The notes under the pieces are model-generated. The model was not told the DNA's origin. It did not search any database and was given only the letters and a program-made list of their open reading frames with translations. Shown here piece after piece: positions 23,599 through 34,392 of a stretch of DNA of 64,000 bases. The stretch covers positions 62,222,322 through 62,286,321 of the forward strand of contig OV050030.1 in NCBI GenBank assembly GCA_920105625.2, given 5' to 3'. Within the stretch, counting starts at the first letter, position 1. Each line of letters begins with the position of its first letter. Source of the DNA: Clusia tigrina (taxonomy: Eukaryota; Arthropoda; Insecta; Diptera; Clusiidae). Position numbers and translations under genes: made by a program.

Positions 23599-23992
23599 GA
23601 TTTTCTTAACATATCTGAGAAAATGTTGTCAGTTAGTATATAAACGATTTTCAAACTTTCATTATCTATCTTCTCACTTGTTAATTTTTCCTTTAAGTCC
23701 ACATGCTTTATTCGCGGAGATAATAAAGCATTTGATGTTACATGTATTGGACTTTTATTGTTGTAGAATAGTGTTGTTGGTTGGTTGGCCAAATCAACAC
23801 CTGTATTGCGTTGACCACGGCCATATCCGCGGTCTTAGTTGTTGAGTGGGTCACTGTCTTTTTCCGCTTTGTGCATCATGTCCATCTTGAATCTAATCAC
23901 GTGGCCAGATGTTGAGCTTCGCTCGTCCATATCAACGGCCCAGTCTGCATCACAGTAGCACATAAAGTTAGAAGATCGCGTTCGATAAACAA
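23586..23992 (-). pseudogene. pol: Ty1/copia-type RNase H fragment
   Basis: On the minus strand YCDADWAVDMDERSSTSGHV (about 23880-23960) is the copia signature D.DWA.D...R.STSG. It is followed after a short gap by LFYNNKSPIHVTSN and KHVDLKEKL, the DN-x-SAI...KHIDI block, and by YILTDNIFSDMLRKS, the C-terminal AD-x-LTK block. Only the end of pol is present. The fragment is cut at about 23992 by the tail of the adjacent LINE and carries frame breaks. Confidence 0.8.
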
Positions 23993-23998
23993 GATTTT

Positions 23999-24023
23999 TA
24001 GGTTAGGTTAGGTTAGGTTGGGA
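23999..24023. repeat. Telomere-like (TTAGG)4 tract
   Basis: Plus strand TTAGG repeated four times followed by TTGGG. In the sense of the LINE it is its 3' terminal (CCTAA)n tail. Confidence 0.9.
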
Positions 24024-24459
24024 AGCGGATACGAAGTAGCCGCACTTCCAATCGGAAACATCTATGTCCATTGTGTCTGCCTTCAAAAATGTCAGGAGGA
24101 GGCATACTCGTTTGATTTCCATAAATATTGGAAGTTCCATCCCTATTAAACCATTTGGTTTTCCAGATGAAAGTGAGAAGATCCGATAAATCCACCTTCG
24201 TCATCTCTATCAAACTTGTGAAGCAGCGCGACCCCAAACATTGAAGTCGTTTCAACTGTAGTCTTGGACATTGACATAAAAAGTGATGAATCGACTCTGT
24301 CTCTTCTTCATCATGGCAACTCCTACATAGCCCGCTCGACCGCATACGCCAATGTTGAAGCATTGGTGCGATAGCACAATTCCCCGTAATGACCCCCAAA
24401 GCACCCTTACTGCAGGTTTGTTGAGCCCTAAGAGAACCTTCGTTCTCTTCATGTCTCAC
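24005..24459 (-). pseudogene. LINE ORF2 C-terminus with Cys/His motif
   Basis: The frame begins MRHEENEGSLRAQ and contains CRSCHDEEETESIHHFLCQCP, a C-x2-C...H...C arrangement of the type found at the end of I/LOA-type ORF2 proteins, preceded by LGVITGNCAIAPML. It terminates RIRFPT-stop, the TAA being the first unit boundary of the CCTAA array. Confidence 0.75.
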
Positions 24460-25357
24460 CTAATCCATAAGGCCTTTGAAACTTCACAGTCGTCACGATT
24501 AGTCCATAAGTTATTTGTCACTGCAATAGTGAATTCATCTACGTTCCTAAACAGTTCGCATATCGGGATTTGTATTGAGGGATCTGCTTCGTTAATGTCC
24601 ATTTCAGAGCCCCTTCTGGCCATCTCGTCCGCTAATTCATTCCCTTTTAAATAGCTATGTCCGGGAACCCAGCAAAGCGAGACCTTGTGGGGTCTAATGT
24701 ACAGTAGTGAGGTACGACATTTCATTTCCAGCTTCGATTTAACTGTCTTGGATTCTATTGCCTTAAGCGCCGCCTGACTATCCACAAAGATAGTGATATT
24801 CGAAGGTCGAATTGTACGACTTTGTATCAATCCTGCTGCTTTTTCAATTGCATAGACTTTGGCCTGAAAGACGCTGTATGCGTCAGGCAGCCATATGACT
24901 GTCTTCCCTGCAAGCCTTCCGAGAACACACCCGCCTCCGTTCCACCCTCCATCTTTGAGCCGTCAGTGTAGATGGTAATGTCAGAATTACGCGTCACAGA
25001 GCCTGACTCCCAGTCTTCCCTGGTTGGATAGAGAGTTGGAATTCTAGCTTTAAAGTCCATAGTAGAAGTCATGTAGTCTGTATCCGTTTCTAAATCGGCC
25101 GTAACTAACCTTTGAGCCTTCCGTCTTATTTCGCTCAAAATTGTACAGTTTCCATAGTTGGCAGATTTCCACGTGTTGCACTCCCTTAGTCTGAGAGCAT
25201 ACTTGGCGGCACAGCCCTGAATGAACACTCCTAGCGGTAAGAGGTGAAATAATATGTTTAAGCCTTCTTGAGGCGCGCTGCTTACAGGCCCTGATATTCC
25301 CAGGCTAGCAAGTCTTTGTACTTTTTCAATACGGGTTAGATTACATTTCCTTTCCAA
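24456..25357 (-). pseudogene. LOA/I-type LINE RNase H domain
   Basis: ITIYTDGSKMEGGTEAGVF carries the first catalytic Asp (about 24930-24990). The Glu-containing helix is partly frame-shifted near 24830. TIFVDSQAALKAI has the third Asp and SLCWVPGHSYLKGNELADEMAR the conserved His and final Asp (24640-24700). This is the full LINE-type RNase H order, in two overlapping frames joined at about 24830. It removes the RNA template strand during integration in those LINEs that keep it. Confidence 0.88.
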
Positions 25358-25366
25358 CGCCTTCCA

Positions 25367-26640
25367 CTATACGATGAACCCGTAGGTTAAAATTGGTCTT
25401 ATGATTGTGGTGAACATCCGATAAACGATGTACGGTGACAGTCCCCATTTTTTCCCAAAGATCCTTTTACAGGTATAGTCTGCAGCCAAACCCTTCTTTC
25501 TTCTCTCCTCAATATTCCTTCTCCAATTTAACTTGGAGTCCAGAATGATACCCAAGTATCTTGCTTCTGAAGAGAGATTCAATGTTACCCTACCTAACTT
25601 TGGCAAAGAGAACTGAGTGATTTTTGTTTTCCTGGTGAACAAAACTAACTTCGTCTTAGTAGGGTTAACTCCTAAGCCGTTGCGCTCAGCCCATCTGGAA
25701 ATCTCGCCCAGTGCTTATTCCATGATTACGCTAATCGTTGACAAGAACTTGCCCGGGATTAGTATGGCAATGTCACCAGCGTAGGATACAACATATGTTA
25801 TCTATGCTTTGAAGGTTTCTAAAATTTCATTTAATACTGGAAGCCATAGCTGAGGTGATAGCACTCCCCCCTGCGGCGTATCCCTTGTAGTCATTCTATA
25901 CACCGAGGCCGTCCCCATAGTGGCTTTAATAACCCATGTGTTAATCCATGTCACTATGAATTCCTTCACTCCATTATCTCTCAGAGCCTTACAGATTGCT
26001 TCTGTATTTACATTGTTGAAGGCCCCCTCAATGTCCAGAAAACCTACCAACGTGTATTCCTTATAGTTCATTGACCTCTAAATGATACCAACCACTTCAT
26101 GAAGTGCGCTATCCACTGATCTACCCTTACGGTATGCGTCTTGCGCAGTATCCATTGTGCGAATATTGGTAACTCTTCCAATATACAGATCAATAAGTCT
26201 CAAGTGTTTTAAGAATAAACGATGAGACTCTTATTGGTCTGTAATCCCTGTCAGTAGAGTGATTTATTTTTCCCGCTTTTGGAATGAAAATCACTCTGAC
26301 TTCTCTCCAACTTTTTGGCACGAGAAACCTTGTGAAGTTGTGAACTAGTTGGGGAATCACACCCTCAGAGATATGTTGCAGCATAGCCGGTATAACCCCA
26401 TCAGGGAAGAGCCTATCGCCCACGCAATCTTATCCTCCCTCACGATATTCGACACATCGGTCCTTGAAACACGTGCAAAATTTACCGACTGCGAATGGAC
26501 GGTATGCGAGTCCATGCAACCTGGAAAGTGCATTTCCATCAAAACGTCCAGGGACTCCTGACACGAGCCAGTCCATGAGCCATCCCGCCTCTTCACACTG
26601 CCGAGAACCGTCGTGGTTCTGGAAAGTATTTTCCTTAGGC
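25367..26640 (-). pseudogene. LOA/I-type LINE reverse transcriptase, active site damaged
   Basis: Blocks seen leftwards: GDRLFPDGVIPAM, VPKSWREVRVIFIPKAGK and DYRPIRVSSFILKTLE (26190-26423); YTLVGFLDIEGAFNNV with the first catalytic Asp (25995-26071); and TPQGGVLSPQLW (about 25855-25885). The next block reads SYAGDIAIL at about 25765-25795 where YADD is expected, so one catalytic Asp is Gly. EARYLGIILDSKLNW and the thumb follow at 25367-25642. Frame breaks lie near 26180, 26075, 25800 and 25650. Confidence 0.88.
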
Positions 26641-26683
26641 TCGATGCCTCATTTACCGACTCCAGAGTTCCGCAGAACTGCTG

Positions 26684-27640
26684 TCAGCACTCCCTTTTTG
26701 CAGCCTTAATTTTGCTTTTATACTCATTAAAACTGACTCTATAATTTCCCCAGTCCTCTTCCAGCAGACTGTTTTTGGCCTTGTTGAAGAGTCCTCTTGG
26801 CTTTTTCCTAAACAGTCCTAGCTCAGCGTTCCACCAAACCGGTGTTGGTTTAGCACGCGGCCTAGTCAAAGGACAACATAGTTCAAAAAACTTTTCAGCA
26901 TTCCCTTCGCCGACCTTGGCTTTCGTCAAAGTAAGTTTTTGGGTCGCCAGTCTTGAGAATTTGGACCAGTCAGTCTTTTTTGGATTCCTAGAACGCCGTG
27001 GGGTCACTACCTCGGAGTAGGCTGAGAAGCGTAACTGAATATGATCTGAAAAGAAACAGGCATCAGATACTCTCCAGTTGTCGACCCTTATGGTATTAGA
27101 TCCAGTGGCCAGTGTGATGTCAATCATTTCCTCCCTAACCCTATTACGAAACGTTGGCTGATTTCCCTTGTTACATAAAGTAAGGCTACTGGAGAGAATG
27201 TACTCAAATCTGGACTCACCCCTACCATTGATATCAGTGCTGCCCCAGAGCTCATGGTGCCCGTTTGCGTCACAGCCGGCCACTATGCCCAGTCCGCGTG
27301 GCTCACCGTAGGCGATAAGTTGACGGAAGATCTGTGGTGGCGGCCGTTCCTCGTTGTGCGGAAAGCATGCGGACGTTAGCAATAAACTAGGTTTGTGCCT
27401 GTGCTCCCATACCACCGTTGTAAGGCCTCCAGTGCTGTAGGGAGTAAGAAGAAAAATATGAATATTCTTCTTGGCCAATATACAAGTTCTGATCTTACCT
27501 TTTGTTTGTGGAATGTAGAGTCAATAACTATCCATCCCGATCCCGCTTACCTTACCTCTGTCGAGCCAAGGCTCCTGAACAAGGGCTACGTCCATATCGT
27601 CCACTGCGATGAACTTAATTAAATCGAGCGAGGCTGAGAT
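26684..27640 (-). pseudogene. LOA/I-type LINE endonuclease domain
   Basis: On the minus strand ALVQEPWL (catalytic Glu of the QEPW motif, about 27560-27585) starts the APE-like endonuclease. VAGCDANGHHELWGS carries the D-x-N catalytic pair, and RVSDACFFSDHIQLRF supplies the terminal SDH motif. A stop interrupts the first part near 27530; the rest (26684-27478, 264 codons) is open. It would nick the target to prime reverse transcription. The sequence continues into the linker before RT (PVWWNAELGLFRKK). Confidence 0.85.
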
Positions 27641-27653
27641 GGAGTGATGCAAA

Positions 27654-28960
27654 TTAATTTGCACCAACTCCAGTTTCCTCTCCATTGGCTTTTGACCGGT
27701 CAGCCGGCACGCGAACCTTTAGAGAGCTGAACCCGAATCTAATGCAGTTGTTGCTCCTTAATTTGGATAGCGACACGGAGTCCACTGCGAGCACCTCGAC
27801 ACTTCCCACTCCAGTTTTGCAAGGGGTCACGGAGATCACCCGCCACTCTGCCGAATTTAGAGACTGGTTTTGCCGTCCGATCAGCTTGAGTATGGATTCC
27901 TGGTCCGGAACTGGACCACACCGAAACAACCGGGCGGATCGGAAGCAGAGAACGAGGCACCACCTCCAACCGAGCGCCCCGCCAGAGTTGGTCTAGGCCG
28001 CTAATTGCACGTGTTACGAAGTCCAGAGGCTTCTTGTTGTTGCAACCAATGACCTTAACACCCCTCAGCAAGCCGGCCCCATCAAACTGGAGCTCCCCGC
28101 CGTCAGCCCCGACAATCTCCGCTATCAGGCCCATCAGGGTCGACTCTCTCGATGATAGCTACCTGCAGCTCCATAGGTGATTCGAAGGAGCCCGATGGCT
28201 TCGGCTTTTTTGAAGCCCTCTGGGCCTGCTCATCAGACCGAACTTTTTTTGGAGTTTTGCCCGATGCCAAGCTATGTGGCTCCTTCGAAGAACTCGGCTT
28301 TGGCTTTGGCGGCACCTTTACGCGGTCTCCTGTGGCCTTGTCCGGCTTACCATTTTTTCAGGAGGTCGAAGCGTTGTCATTATCAGACTTTGCCCCAACA
28401 ATTCCCTGCTCCATTTTAATGCATGAATTGGCCGCAGCGTTATTTTTCTCAAACCTTGCTACGACCCTTTCATGATTTTTAATGAGATCCTTCTCCCATT
28501 TTGTAAAGGAAGAAGGATCTTTCGTCTTAATTTTTCGAAGATAGTAAGCCGAGCGCTTATAGCCATTTCTGGCCTTTTGCTCTTTCGTGAGGCTTACCAC
28601 CTTCCTTGTCTCCTTCCCCGGCTCAGGAGCATGTGGAGCGGAGGGCTGAGAAGAACTGAGCAGTTGCATCTCAACATCCGAGCCTATGTCGGAGACATTG
28701 CTGACCTGTGACAACGAGTCGTCATCGGTTGCATGGTCTATGCGCAAGCCCAGAAGCTGAGATCATATGGGATCCTCCGCTGCCTCCACCACACAAGTCC
28801 CTTGCTTACCCAAAGTTGGCTTGGAGACCATCCCAGTACCACTAGCAGATATCGCGGCCTGGGGTACTACGGCGATGCCTGAGGAGTTGCTTGATATCGA
28901 CGCAAGGTGGCCTCCTCGCCAACCACCTACCGCCGGTACATTTGCAAAACTTCTCTAGCG
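27654..28960 (-). pseudogene. LOA/I-type LINE ORF1 (gag-like)
   Basis: Reading leftwards: an acidic/Ser-rich N-terminal part and a basic KRSAYYLRKIKTKDPSSFTKW helix region (28358-28747), then a Pro/Lys/Ser-rich linker (28103-28315). A conserved-looking C-terminal domain follows (27654-28134) with LDQLWRGARLEVV, ILKLIGRQNQSL, EWRVISV and FGFSSLKVRV. That WRV...FG..KV pattern is familiar from LOA-type ORF1 proteins. At least three frame changes separate the pieces. ORF1 normally binds the LINE RNA. The sequence 28750-28960 upstream appears to be more 5' sequence with stops. Confidence 0.65.
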
Positions 28961-29200
28961 AACCGAGTCCAAATGTGAAAGCACAAATAAAGGCTTTTCT
29001 TGAATACCCTGGGCAAATGGAGTTGCATGTTAAACTGTTTGTAAAAAAAGAATTCTAAAATGTTATAACGGACTTGAAGCCCAATAAACCTACTGGCTTC
29101 GATCTCATTCCCGGGAAAATTCTACAAGAACTGCCGGGCCAGGCCTCAAGTATATTACCCAAATGTTTAACTCTATGTTAAGAAATCCATATTTTCCATT
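28961..29200 (+). pseudogene. Jockey-type LINE RT fragment
   Basis: Plus-strand coding-like sequence with one stop. It reads VKKEF near 29045, then DLKPNKPTGFDLIPGKILQELPGQASSIL at about 29065-29160, taken in two runs. LKP-K-PG-DLI...LP is the start of RT in jockey-type LINEs. Only about 80 codons are present. Confidence 0.65.
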
Positions 29201-31345
29201 GTCATTTAATGTACCCATTATGTCTGAATGTACTAGCTCTCTTATCACCATTTACTCAAAATGCATTTGCTAAAAATCTTTTCGTCGGCCTTAATTCAGA
29301 TGAGCCAAAAATTAAGCAACGTTCCAAAAATTATATTCCAAAGATTCGTTCTTATAATTCTGCAATAGTTACATCTAAGGCCAAGTTGTCTGATACAACT
29401 TTGAATGGCTTTTATCATTTTAAAATCCATGAAATATTTTAACATCGTGCTGGTGCATTAAGTTCTCAATATAGTCGTCAAAGCAGTTTCTGCTGAAATT
29501 CCCAATCCAGAAACTTATCCAAAATTACATAAATTGGTCAGGAGTTGATTCATAGACCATGAGGAACTCTTAATCCGAATTCAGTCTGTACAAGGGATGG
29601 CGTGTGTTCTAAAAGTTACCAAAAGATTTCTGTTGTGAAACCCATGATTGTGTGAAGGGCTACGTGCGTGGGCATACTATTTACAACAGATTTGTTGTTC
29701 CATACAATCCATATCTCTTAGCTAAATTTGAATGTAATTTAAATGTTGAAGTCTGTGCGACTGTTAGGAGTATGAAATATATTTACAAGTACGTGTATAA
29801 AGGATATGATTGTTTGACAGTAGAATTAGGAGTAGCCAACCCTGAAGTGAATAATGAATTGCAGATTAATGAGATTCAATTATGTTCTATTCACCAGAAC
29901 TCTTCTTGAAATTGAGGATATTTAATTGACACATAATATTTCATTCCACGTCCAATCATTCTGGGTACCTCGAATGATATTATGCAAATTGATTTTGTTG
30001 AAGAAGGTGAAACTTTTGAGAAAATGTATAATACTGCTAATGATGAACAATGTAATGTTAGAGACAAAATTTTGCGCGAAGTTTTGAGTCACGATACTGG
30101 TAGCAATGCATTTTGTGTTACGGCTCATGCAGGTTGTCGTAAAACCTATATTTAAATAGCAATAATTCATAAGTAGAATTCGTTAAATCTTTTATGTATA
30201 CAAACTGCTTTCAATGGTAGAACTTCAACTCATTCGATTCGTGGGCGAACTTTGCATAATGTTCTAAAATTACCGATTCCAATATTAGAGAATTCTGTGT
30301 CAATTATTAGAGCTAACAGTCGACACGTTCAATTCATTAATAGAGCTTCATTGATAAGTATTGATGAAGTAACAGTATGCCCACTTCATCCATTAAATGT
30401 AATTGATAAATTGTTGAGAGATTTGGGTATGAATGAAAATAAAAGTAAATTATTTGGAGGCAAGACAATTTTATTGCGTGGAGATTTTTAGCAAATTTTG
30501 CCAGCTGTACCGCATGGATCGCGAGTAACTCGAATTGAAAATTGTATTACATCGTGGCATGAATTTTTTAAGTTTCATAAAGTAACATTAACACAGAATA
30601 TGAGAGCTCTCCCTCATGAAGTCGAATTTGTTCAATTTCTAAAAACACTTGGTAAAGGTGAAATGCAAAGTTTTCCTCCATTCGGTCAAGATGTCATTGA
30701 AATTCCTAATCAACTTATTGCTGTGCCTGAAAATATTATTGAAGATATGTTTGCCAATATTTCGTAAACTATTTTATCTCATCAAGTTTTGAATTCAGTT
30801 GTATTAGCTCCGAAATATTACGATTGCTCATTTATAAATATGGCAGTTTTGAATCGTATGCCAGGAGAGCAAAAAGGATACTTTAGTTAGGATAAAATTG
30901 TTTGTCATGATGATCGAGAGCTAGCGAATTACCCCGTCGAATTTTTGAATACGTTGACTGGTAGCGGTTTTCCTCCACACAAATTGATTTTGAAAGAAAA
31001 TTGCATTGTATATTTTATTCGTAATTTAAATACAGAGAACACATTGGCGAAGGGATTTCGAATGCATGTAAAACGAATGCATAGGAATTTAGTTGACTGC
31101 GAAGTTTTGACTGGTGTTGCACGCAATAAAAGAATCTTAATTCGACTCGTTCACTTAGTTTAGTCTGGTATAATTTTAATATCTACTTTTCGACGTACAC
31201 AGTTTCCAATCATTCCTGCATTTGCAATGACTATAAATAAATCGTAAGGACAAACATTCAACAATATTGTTACGGCAACCTGTATTTACTAGTGGGCAAA
31301 TCTATGTTGCTGTCAGTAGAGTATGATCTTTTGAGATGTATTCCG
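29201..31345 (+). pseudogene. Decayed Helitron Rep/helicase (Helitron-2)
   Basis: Blocks in order: RSYNSAIVTSK and LNGFYHFKIHEIF then HRAGALSS (29340-29470); VRGHTIYNRFVVPYNPYLL and VEVCATVRSMKYIYKYVYKG (29650-29815); a helicase part with HAGCR.T near 30130 and TVCPLHPLNVIDKLLRDLG (30380-30425); GKTILLRGDF at 30460-30490; VTLTQNMRALPHE (30580-30625); FPPHKLILKENCIV (30965-31015); and the terminal Q-x-YVAVSRV near 31300-31322. This is the Helitron order N-terminus, Rep, PIF1-like helicase. It differs in sequence from the other Helitron. Many stops, frameshifts and deletions break it; the HUH motif was not seen. Element ends were not identified. Confidence 0.8.
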
Positions 31346-31394
31346 ATTTTATATTTCAGATACTTCTGACCAAGGGCATTTATCCAATGATAAT

Positions 31395-31935
31395 CATAGG
31401 GTATTTACGAAGAACATTGTTTACTGAGAAAGTATTCGGTCTTAATTCCAAGAGCAAGCTACTTATCAGCAATATATTATACGTAATAATGTTCCCGCAA
31501 TTCTCTACCCTTTATAGTGATAAGTCTCGAGCCCCAAAAGGTGTGCTTCGCATTAAAGTCACCACCCATTAGAAACCGGTTTTTATGGCTGTTAATTAGC
31601 TGTATATATTGCTCACATTTAATCTGATATCTTGGAGGGCTGCAGTTAGTGATAGGTTAATATCGTCATCTACTGTTATTGTATTCGTTATGAAATTCGG
31701 CTGTACCTATACTGCCTTCTTTATAGTGTTTTATGTTGTTTTTTATTAGAATGCCAGCACCTTCTCGTGCGCAGTTGTTAGGGTGGATTGTGTGGTATAT
31801 TTCAAAGTTTTTTAATTTGATATACTCGTATGATTCTTTAGTAAAATGTGTCTCAGATATTAAACATACGTCGATTTTTTCGGTCTCAAGAATTACTTCA
31901 AGCTCGTTCAGGTGTTTAAGACCTTTGCGTTCCAC
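31395..31935 (-). pseudogene. Jockey-type LINE endonuclease, N-terminal part
   Basis: KGLKHLNELEVIL, DVCLISETHFT (catalytic Glu) and GAGILIKNNIKHY (31666-31935) are followed in a broken frame by FLMGGDFNAKHTFWGSRL (about 31530-31585) with the D-x-N pair. This is the jockey APE endonuclease. It breaks off shortly afterwards. Confidence 0.8.
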
Positions 31936-31959
31936 AGCATAATTTTTAAAAATGTTTCA

Positions 31960-33003
31960 TATTAGCTTAGCCTGATGTAGGGTATTTTCAAGATTTTGCA
32001 ACCTCTTCTCAAATGCTATTTTAAATTCATTTTGTTTCGTTCGTTTTTTCTAAAATTTGTTTGAAAATGTTTGCTTCTTCCGGATGTTTGTTTCCTTTAA
32101 CTACTTGCGAGTATGCAGGCCCATTTAATATTACATATTTATTTGGGCAATTGGTCTGCGAACAGAGTTTTTTGAATGGGTCTCTGCAGGTTTGCTTAAT
32201 GAGTTTTGGGCATGAGAATCGTTCTTCTTTTTACCGGCTCTTTGGTCGCGTATTTTTTGTAGCTCTTTGGTAACAACGCATCCTCTGTAGCTACATATAG
32301 GTTCATTCATTTTCCACTTTAGCTTGTTAACTGCGTTTATCGCTTTTAGCCCCTGTTTTTCAAGATTTGATATTATTTCTAATGGATCGTTCGTATGATG
32401 TAGATTTTTCGCTACTACCTTAATCGGCCTGTTTTGCTTATTTTCGTATGTGTACTATGAGATGTTTTTGCTACTTAAAATTCTAGTTAAATTTCTGTAA
32501 TCATCAGTATCAGATGTATTGATATTGTATTATTAAGAATCTTAATGAAGAAGCCGTTACTTACATCAATTTTCGCAATGTTAAAAATATTCACATTCTC
32601 CTGACATCATTATTGCTGAAGGCCGTGGTGTTTTTTTCTCTTCTTGATCGATCAGTACTTTTGTTATGTTGTTGCTATATAGAAGATTCCACTGTTTTAG
32701 GTGAATGCTCGGCTTTTTTTTCTTGCTGGGTCTTTTTTAGAATCCAGTCCGTTTCACGAACAAGACTTCTTCTTCATCTGTTTCATATTGTTCTGTGTTT
32801 TTGTTTTGTTGGGCTAAATTGGGGGATTAATAGATTTCAAGTTTGGGTTTTCTGCTTTGATTGAAGCTAACTCATTTTTTAGCTCCATCCACATTTTTTC
32901 CATAGTTTCTAATTTCTTAAATTGTTGGCATATATTCTTGTATTATTGTTTGTTTATTAGATAGTTTCCATCTCCAGGTGGAGGCGTTCGGATATTTTCC
33001 ATT
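31960..33003 (-). pseudogene. gag: Jockey-type LINE ORF1 (gag)
   Basis: It starts MENIRTPPPGDGNYL at about 33003. A recognisable gag core, PIKVVAKNLHHTNDPLEII and LEKQGLKAINAVNKL, lies at about 32310-32420, followed by WKMNEPI. This matches the IKV..RGLHHST..I...L...GH style of jockey gag proteins. Numerous stops interrupt it. Confidence 0.65.
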
Positions 33004-33140
33004 TAATTAATTAAAATATAAATCTTAATGGTAATTGATGATGGGTGACTTATCCAAAACACTAACCACACTTACTAATAGCAGTGTCACTGTAATAGAT
33101 TGGCTGTCACTGTCAGCAGTGCAGTGAGACAACTGCTATT

Positions 33141-33366
33141 GTTTACTATATTTTATTTGTTAATTTGACAATCGTTCTGCACTATATTTTCTTTTCTATT
33201 TTAATTTTTTGTTTTTTTCTTCTATAATTTTCAAAAATTTACAAGGCAATTAGTTGGGATCACTCAATATTTCGGAGATTTTAAATTGATTTATTTTCTA
33301 TTTTAGGCGATTTATACTTTTTTAAACTTTATTGAATTTATTTCCTCGAAGGTGCCGGTTTAGACG
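33141..33366. other. Short gene-free AT-rich gap
   Basis: About 225 bp between the jockey 5' end and the first recognisable LTR base. It does not match the missing U3 part of the 5' LTR. Confidence 0.4.
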
Positions 33367-33618
33367 AAAATGTAAAAACAATTCCCATGAAATCTGCTAC
33401 GGCAAATTTAATAAGAATTGTTTTATCATGACATAAATTAAGCATATAAAAGAAGAACGAAATGAAAGATAGGTGAGATGAATTTAAGACTTAGAGGGAC
33501 AAGAACATATTCTTGTAGGCCAATGCACCAGATATAATTAATAAACAATATTTAGAAATCATGTAAATTTAATTCTTGTGTGTTTTTTTTATTAAACTCT
33601 TCGACAGTTAACGTAAGT
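33367..33618 (+). repeat. Errantivirus 5' LTR (5'-truncated)
   Basis: It matches 40274-40523. It contains AATAAACAATAT near 33540 and ends ACAGTTAACGTAAGT immediately before the primer site. About 190 bp present at the start of the 3' LTR, including two 60-bp repeat units, are missing. Confidence 0.9.
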
Positions 33619-33636
33619 GGCGCAGTCGTGCGGTTG
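33618..33636 (+). promoter_or_regulatory. tRNA-Ser-type primer binding site
   Basis: TGGCGCAGTCG follows the LTR directly. This is the primer site used by the 17.6/297/ZAM group of errantiviruses. The final T of the LTR and the first T of the site are shared. Confidence 0.8.
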
Positions 33637-33754
33637 GCGGCGACGGTTTTTCAGTTGTGTTTTAAAAATACTCTACCCATGTGAAGTAAAATATTCTTAA
33701 ACAAAAATATATACAGACATATAAAAAAAATATATAATAATTAAAAATACAATA

Positions 33755-33905
33755 ATTAAAATTAATACAGGATTCCTTTACTGCATATCAAGTGAATTCT
33801 AATTAAACATAATAATAATAATAATACAATAATAATTAAAATAATTAAAAATAATACAGGATTCCTTGACTGCATATCAAGTGAATTCTAGTTATAGAAT
33901 AATAG
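33755..33905. repeat. Tandem duplication in errantivirus 5' untranslated region
   Basis: AATACAGGATTCCTT.ACTGC followed by ATATCAAGTGAATTCTA occurs twice, near 33765 and 33854, about 90 bp apart, with AATAATAAT between. From 33640 to 34392 no gene is seen. Confidence 0.8.
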
Positions 33906-34392
33906 CGCAATCTTCTGGAGTGAATATCGAGGAGATAAAGTGCCAAAGAACTATTAAGAAAAAAACAGAAAAGAAGAAAACACTACTAGTTAAATAAATA
34001 TTAAAATTATATCAAAAAACATATAACCTCTGGGCATTAAAGAGATAAAGCAGGAAACAACAAGAAAATTCAACTTCAACGGAACTCAGAGAGGGAATAT
34101 CTTTGTTGGAGCGAACATCCTGGAATCGTCGTTGGATTTCAATCCATTTACCGCCAGAACCAGCTCTCAAACAAATATCTTGGTTGACTGTCGAAAGAAC
34201 CACAAACACAGAATTGCACACTATTTCTCAATGAAGATCATAATAGGATACTGCTTGTGAGTTAATTATATTTACCACCTAAATTTCAAAAATTCTGAAA
34301 AATACAAAAGAAAAGTTAAAACTTTAGCACTGTCAAAACTAAGTACAAACAAAAAATATAGAGGTCTGAACTCTATTGCAGAAGAAATTGAA

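Larger units (their letters stand above)
23999..28960 (-). mobile_element. LOA/I-type LINE with RNase H, tailed by CCTAA repeats
   Basis: The reverse-strand order is ORF1 (gag-like), endonuclease, RT, RNase H and a C-terminal Cys/His region. Possession of an RNase H puts it among I, R1 and LOA-type LINEs. FLDIEGAFNNV and the ORF1 motifs resemble LOA. The 3' end is (CCTAA)4 at 23999-24018 in element orientation, with the ORF2 stop inside the repeat, so there is practically no 3' UTR. Several frame breaks and a damaged RT active site make this copy dead. Target duplications were not found. Confidence 0.88.
31346..33140 (-). mobile_element. Jockey-type LINE, 5' part only
   Basis: Reverse strand: a 5' UTR-like region (33004-33140), ORF1 from a Met at about 33003, then the start of an endonuclease, truncated at about 31346 where it meets Helitron-2. 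Because the 5' end is present and the 3' end missing, the truncation is not the usual 5' truncation of LINEs and implies a later rearrangement. Confidence 0.7.
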
